Positions 58,245 to 64,000 of a stretch of DNA of 64,000 nucleotides are shown here, in pieces (position 1 is the first letter of the stretch; each line of letters opens with the position of its first letter). Under the pieces are notes generated by a model. That model saw only the letters and a program-made list of their open reading frames with translations, was not told where the DNA came from and did not search any database. The translations under genes and the position numbers were made by a program. The DNA is from Selaginella moellendorffii (Eukaryota; Streptophyta; Lycopodiopsida; Selaginellales; Selaginellaceae), in NCBI RefSeq assembly GCF_000143415.4, contig NW_003314295.1, positions 1,107,054 to 1,171,053 on the forward strand, in the 5' to 3' direction.

Positions 58245-58348
58245 TGATCCAGGAGAATGCTTGATCGATCCTCTCATCTCTCCGCTCTCCTCTCTCCTCT
58301 CCTAGCAGTTCTTCTCTGACTTTGAGCTCTCAAGTTCTTCTTGCGAGA

Positions 58349-59425
58349 ATGGGGAGAATGGTATTGAAACTCCTCTTCTTGATCCTCCCAGCGATCGCGC
58401 TAGCTCAAAGAAACACAATGTTCTTCCCAGAATTTAGCTATTACAAGGGAGGAGGCGGCGGCGGCGGAGGCGGCGGCTCTCCCTCATATGGTGGCGGCAG
58501 TGGCGGTGGCTCCTCTCCATATGGAGGTGGCGGCAGTGGCGGTGGCTCCTCTCCATATGGAGGTGGCGGCAGTGGCGGTGGCTCCTCTCCATATGGAGGT
58601 GGCGGCAGTGGTGGTGGCTCCTCTCCATATGGAGGCGGCGGCGGCGGTGGCTCCTCTCCCTATGGAGGCTCCACGCCATCGTATGGAGGTGGTAGTCCAT
58701 CCGGTGGAGGCTACGGAGGAAATGGTGGCGGTGGCTCGTCCCCGTACGGTGGTGGCTCTGGCTCGAATGGAGGCTACGGTGGTGGTGGTGGCGGCGACAA
58801 TGGCGGAGGCTACGGTGGCAGCAGCGGTGGCAACAGCGGCGGAAGCGGGTATGGCGGCGGCAGCGGCGGTAGCGGCTATGGTGGCAATAGTGGCGGTGGA
58901 TATGGTGGCAACAGTGGCGGTGGATACGGTCCCAGCGGCGGTGGTGGCGGATATGGCGGCGGCAGCGGCGGCAGCGGCGGCTATGGTGGTAGCAGCGGCA
59001 GCGGCAGCTCGGGTGGCTGCTCAATCAAGTAAGCAAAGCTCTCGATCGATCTTGGAAGAACTTTTATCCCCATGGATTCGTTTTGCAGCTTCTGGAAAGA
59101 CCATGTGGATGCATGGCCGGACGTGCTCAACGTGTACAGCACAATCTCCCAGGCGTTTGGAGGGGTTCCACAGATGATGGACGGCAAGCAATCGCTCCTG
59201 TCGGCCCTGGAGGCGCGGGGGAACGACCCCTACAGCTCGCTCCTCCGCCAGGGCACTGCCGCGCTCCTCAACTCGTACACGCGGAAGCACTTCCCCTACT
59301 CGCCCGACGCAGTGAGGGCCACCTTCGGCAAGGCGCTGGGGAGCAAGGAGGCGGCGGCAGTCCAGGCAACCAAGTTTGAGCGTGCAAATGGCAGCGGCTA
59401 TGGAACCAACACCTTTTGCTTCTAA
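58349..59425 (+). CDS. Secreted glycine-rich protein, PROTODERMAL FACTOR 1-like
   Basis: Two exons, 58349-59028 and 59089-59425; 338 residues. A signal peptide (MGRMVLKLLFLILPAIALAQ) is followed by about 190 residues of Gly/Ser/Tyr repeats, several near-identical copies of GGGSGGGSSPYG. The C-terminal globular part (CSINFWKDHVDAWPDVLN..DPYSSLLRQGTAALLNSYTRKHFPYSPDAVRATFGKALGSKEAAAVQATKF) resembles the C-terminal domain of plant PDF1-type epidermal wall proteins. Secretion to the cell wall or cuticle is inferred from the signal peptide and repeats. The intron is 60 nt. Repeat copies could vary in number between individuals. Confidence 0.85.
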
Positions 59426-59954
59426 AAGATATAATCTGTATTCAATAAGTTTTATGGATATTAAGTTTGTGATCCCACGAATGTGACTACGGACGGCTAC
59501 GGCAATCCCATGAGGTATATGAATAATGAATGTGATGAAAAGTTACCTGGCCAAATTAGTTGCATATCACCTTGCCACCTGAATTAAACCCAACTTTAAT
59601 TGTTCTCTCAACTTTCTCTGGCACAAGCTAGTGCGATATATTCTCAGTACCATTTTACTACATGAGTATAAGTAATTTTTTGATCCTAATAAAAAAACAT
59701 ATTATGGGATAGTTCATTGTAACACTTGACATCATTGCTCTAGACATTTATAACAATTTTTCTTGTTTCTTCTTTATCTTCTCTCTTTCTTTTTATTTCT
59801 TATTTCTTTTAAGGTTAGTTGCAAAAAACCATAATATTACTTTATTTCTTGATAATAAAATTACTTTCACCTCTTGTAAAGAAAAGGAAAGCTCAAATAT
59901 TTGATAGTTTCCAAGCCATATTGATTATGCTATATGAAAATTATTTCAAGTTTT

Positions 59955-59958
<4 letters not shown>
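59426..59958. other. AT-rich 3' flank, no supported gene
   Basis: Downstream flank of the glycine-rich gene passing into AT-rich repeat DNA. Short ORFs only. Confidence 0.5.

Positions 59959-60033
<75 letters not shown>
59959..60033. repeat. (AT)n microsatellite
   Basis: About 37 uninterrupted AT dinucleotides directly next to the left LTR of the old gypsy element. The ORF across it is an artefact. Confidence 0.95.
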
Positions 60034-60038
<5 letters not shown>

Positions 60039-61010
60039 GATGAGTGTGTGGTATATAAAAATTGTATATAAAAATATACACACCCAGAAAACTCTAGTAT
60101 ATATATAGGAGCGAGTGTTTTAATTTAAAACAATATCTATAAAAATCCCACTATGCTAATATTAATATATGGCATCGTACACACACACTTGCACCTCACA
60201 AAAGGGATGGAAGATAGTCAGGATTCTTTGGTGAACAAGTTGAGATCTAAAGGAATATCAAGAGGAGGCATCAATGGATCTGTAGATGGTGCAAATTGTT
60301 TATAATCTCCTTATATAAAATATTTCAATCATTGCATATGCACAATTTTTGGAGGATTAGTCTGTTAAACATCATGCCAAACCTCATAAACTTGCAGTTC
60401 AACTTGCTGCAACACTTGATACAGTCCCTTCCATTAAGGAATGAACCCTTTAAACAAATTATATACCAAAAGATTGGGAAAATGAACTAATATTAAGTCA
60501 TCCACTTTATACTTTGTAGGTGAACTACAATGGGAGTTGTAGCGCCATTGTTATCTCACTTGTATGCAGTCTAAGTGTTTGGTAGATTTTGCTTGGATTA
60601 GTAGAAGAATGCTCATCAAATACTAATCTCAAGACTTAGCATCGGTAGCTCATAACTATTATGAAAATAAACTCAATTTTGTTGGCAATATCAAATCATG
60701 ACTATATAAGAGTTTATATAGTGAAATACCAATAAAACTTTGCATCCCTATGATATACATTTACCAAAGAGATAACAAATACTGTTAAAACTTAAAATGC
60801 CTCAACCATAAATATAAAACTATTATCTAAAAGAATTTCTTCTAAATAGGAATGTTAGAACACCACTCAATTGAAGAGGAAGTATCCAACAGTAGTTGTA
60901 AACACGCTAACAAAAGCATCAACGAGTCAAGTAGTTAGAAGCAATAATGATATACTCATTACCAACAATTGACCATGGAAAAAGGCCTCATTAGATTAAA
61001 TATTACCAAC

Positions 61011-61274
61011 TCAAATGAATGGGAAATTGCAATTGACTCCAACTGTAGCATGAAGGGGAATATTATAAGTTTGGCACAAAATGCAGTTATACATATATTG
61101 GATAACATGATGTTGCATCTCTGGCCAATAGAAAGCACTGTGCAGCTTCTTAGTCACATGACAATGTCTTATATGTCCACCTATAATAAGAGAATCATGA
61201 TAGGCATAGAGAAAGTATGGAATAAAGATCAAAGACACTACCAACCGTAAATGATCATTAGTATTCATCCCCAT
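61011..61274 (-). pseudogene. Gypsy integrase HHCC finger remnant
   Basis: GGHIRHCHVTKKLHSAFYWPEMQHHVIQYMYNC..C keeps the H-x-H and C-x2-C spacing and the YWPEM core of the integrase N-terminal finger. It is isolated by stops and lacks the catalytic core. Confidence 0.75.
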
Positions 61275-62303
61275 AAAATAAAGGTGGTCATCTTTAAGGC
61301 AATATTGAAAATGTAAATGCTAAAAAAGCAAATCATCGGCAAGTGATATAGAATTCTCAAACCCATTGTGAAGCCTTGGATTTACAACTCAACCTTTTGA
61401 GCCTCATAAACTTTGTCAAGAGAAGGTAAATTTTGCTCTGCATCTTGTGGACATTGAACATTAAGTACAACAACTGCCAAGGGCATGGAATCCTTGTCCA
61501 AAAAATCCACAAATGCTATAACAACAAATTCATCAAAAATATGAGAAAAAAGTAAAAAAGGAAGATGAGTTTGAGAAAGGGCTTTACCATTAGCTGTGGA
61601 ACTCCTTAAGCAATAAACAACATCAAAATCTTATATTTTAAGCTTCAAAGCCCACCAAATAGTATAACTAACCAAGTTCCTTTACTTCACTAACAAAGTA
61701 ACTATATGTTCAAAAGCCATATAGATATGCATGAAGTTTTTTGAAACCCTAAATTGTTATTAAACACTCCTATTTTTGTCATAGAGTAGTTCACCTCCGC
61801 TAATTGTAATATATAATTGATGTATGCAATGGGATGGTGTTGATTAGGCACACTAGCTCTTTTGCATCAACATACTTTCAAAACTAACATCTACGAGCAA
61901 AATGAAAGGTGAAGTATAGTCAGGATATGCCAAAACTGAAGGAGTCATTAACAACTCTTTGAGATCCATAAATGCTTACTGTAGCGCATGTGATCATGGG
62001 ATGAGATTTGGATATACTGTCACTGTGGATCCTTGGAACCTTAGGGGATAAATGGGGATAAAATAGCCATTAAGGGCTCTCTCATCAAGCAATTGCCCCT
62101 TTTCCAGTTGGCTTAAGGGGAGAGAGATAAAGTGCGCTACACTTACTCACAATTTATGAACCAAATGAAAGACAACATTGACAAATTCAATAATTTTTGT
62201 AATGGTCTGTTATGATAAAAAAGATGATGACAAAATGGCCGAGATATTATATCTTGTCCAAGAAGTGTTGCACATCATTCACACACTTTGGAGTAAAATT
62301 AAT

Positions 62304-62525
62304 TTATAAACTTTCATGAGAAATACAATACTCTAGATAAGTTGTGTCTTTTGACCCAAATATGTATTTTGACTTCTTTAGCTTTAAACTAACTTCTTGC
62401 AACCAATTTAACACTTTACAAATATCACAGATGTGTTCCTTCCACATCCCCTCTGAGTGGATCAAGATATCATTAATGAAATTAATAGTCATCTCTAGCA
62501 TATCGCAAAGAACCTTGTCCATCAT
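62304..62525 (-). pseudogene. Gypsy reverse transcriptase remnant
   Basis: FINDILIHSE..EHICDICKVLNWLQEVSLKLKKSKYIFGSKDTTYLEYCIS matches the YVDDILIHS..H..HL..VL..L....L.L...KC.F.....YLG..IS pattern of gypsy RT. The catalytic DD has become ND, so it is inactive. Confidence 0.8.
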
Positions 62526-64000
62526 CTACATATGCGTGTGTATAGCAATTGCTATAAAGAATGAAAATTGGCTTTGCCACACTATGTAAATGTAGATGGC
62601 AATGTGTAACAACATATCGAGAAAAAAGAAGATAAACAGGAGATTGTATCAATCAACATAGGGAGAATAATAGGAGATTTCTTTTTAGAAAAATGAGTTT
62701 AAAAAGTAAACACTAGATGAACTGGTGCCAAATGATCCCCTTAATGATAATCTTAAAAGAAAGATGGAGGGGTCACTGATTTATTCACACAAGAACCCTT
62801 CATTTCTTGTGCAACTTTTTATTTCCAGAAGCATCTCAGTGTCTACATCTTCTACTAAAATAGCATCAACAGGACGTTGTTGATGCCAAGGTCTCCACCT
62901 AGGAAATGGAGGTCACTAATTCAGAAAACACTAACAATGCTAATAAATGTGACCAACTTCATTATATGTCTGGCAGTGAATATTATGAGTATGACTATTC
63001 TCACTCTTGTAAGAGCAGTAGCATCAAATTTTATTGGAATATGACCATCTTGTACAAGAAGTGGAGTTAAAAGTGAGAAGTGGAAAAAGTGATGTTTCAT
63101 AATATTGTGCCAAGAAAAAAACATTGTCAAGGGTGGCTAGAGCAAGTGTATACATAAGTCTTACAAGATCTTGATAAAGTGCTAGCTATAACATTCTAAA
63201 TTTGATCTGCTCCAACATATTTGGCTCCACACGAAACAAGAGGCTCTAAAAATGAATGCCAAATTGCATCACTAACTTAGATGGCTTTTGACGAAAGCAA
63301 TGCAATTGTTAAAAGATATCATCATAATCATTAACATGTCCAAATGCACATTTGAAGACATTTGGGAGAATGCTTCAATCCACACGAGTGGTTGCACTTA
63401 AACTATTGTACTATTATAGTGCTATCTTTTAGAGACACATGGGAAACACATGCAAATGCCAAACATCATTTCAAGAATGATATGTGGCATTCATTATAAA
63501 GTGATTGACCCAATAGTATACATCATCTCCAAGATTCCTATGGAAGAATTTTAGCCAAACACGAGGATTGGCAGCAATAGTAGGAGGAGATGTACCACAC
63601 GCTGTTAATTGAGTCTAATTGGTCAATTACAACTATATAACATCAAGCAATTGCATTAATAGCTATTCTAGAGTTAAAGGAGGAGGAGATTATTGCTTTG
63701 GCATGAAGATGAACAAAAGGGAAAAAGAAAAAAAGAATAAATCTCAAAAGTTATAAGGAATATGAGATATAAATAATGCAAAAGTTAGATTTAAACCAAA
63801 ATTTAGCATTCCTCAGGAATAATTAAAATTACCCCTCATCTCCACCAATGAGAGTGTATGGAATATAAAAATGGAATATATAAATATGCATATTAATTAG
63901 CCCAAAAACCCTAGATTATATTTAGAAGCAAGTCCTTTGGATTGAAACCAATCCGATGGTTATCAAAATTCAACTATGCTAATATTAGTATACGATATTG

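Larger units (their letters stand above)
60041..64000 (-). mobile_element. Decayed Ty3/gypsy element, truncated by the window end
   Basis: An old minus-strand element. Sequence from 60041 to about 60173 is similar to 63849-64000 (shared runs include CTATGCTAATATTA and AAAACYCTAG), consistent with diverged LTRs; both begin TGAG. Next to the right LTR the minus strand reads TGGTGGA (63847-63841), where a primer site is expected. Between them lie a reverse-transcriptase remnant (62304-62525) and an integrase zinc-finger remnant (61011-61274), in the order and orientation of a gypsy element on the minus strand. All frames are broken. High LTR divergence implies an old insertion. The element end lies beyond 64000. 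Confidence 0.75.

Noticed and set aside
59819-60040. ORF ending in alternating Ile-Tyr
   Set aside because: It is a translation of the (AT)n microsatellite.
1-64000. CRISPR arrays, bacterial operons or phage genes
   Set aside because: No spaced direct repeats of CRISPR type and no bacterial gene organisation; the content is plant nuclear DNA throughout.

Overview
The window is nuclear DNA of a land plant with very small introns. Nearly every intron I could place is about 45-65 nt, with GT..AG ends and a short pyrimidine tract. The genes are plant-typical: ALA1-type flippase, NADP-dependent GAPN, LONGIFOLIA/TRM-like, OEP61-like, agenet protein and a PDF1-like glycine-rich protein. Compact genes, tiny introns and a nearby chromovirus fit a lycophyte such as Selaginella; that name is inference.

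Layout. 1-16.2 kb is AT-rich, gene-poor DNA holding one nearly intact Ty3/gypsy chromovirus (3248-10779, minus strand). It has 1.15-kb LTRs, a TAAGT target-site duplication, an initiator-tRNA-Met-like primer site and a Gag-Pol frame ending in a chromodomain. That frame carries three nonsense codons and two intron-like insertions whose removal restores it exactly.

16.4-50.9 kb is a gene island: BRO1/ALIX-like ESCRT protein (+), beta-1,3-galactosyltransferase (+), a tRNA, a small lysine-rich protein (+), a Ser/Gln/His-rich protein (-), an Ala-rich membrane protein (+), an agenet-domain protein (+), a chimeric pseudogene made of pieces of two neighbouring genes, GAPN (+), a BRCT-RING-PHD protein (-), a P4-ATPase (-), a LONGIFOLIA/TRM-like protein (-), a DEAD-box helicase (-) and a FAM32A-like protein (-). 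50.9-55.8 kb looks like a degenerate insert flanked by about 75-bp direct repeats; it contains a broken macro-domain gene. 55.9-59.4 kb holds an OEP61-like TPR protein (+) and a glycine-rich secreted protein (+). From 59.4 kb to the end the DNA is AT-rich again, with an old decayed gypsy element between diverged LTRs.

The genes are unrelated housekeeping and developmental functions, as expected of plant nuclear DNA; no operon or cluster logic is evident. The most unusual points are the chromovirus with splice-like introns in its integrase, the ALIX/RING chimeric duplication, the direct repeats around the 4.8-kb degenerate insert, and the macro domain lacking its ligand loop. Exon boundaries were set by eye from splice signals, frame continuity and family conservation; totals were checked for divisibility by three.
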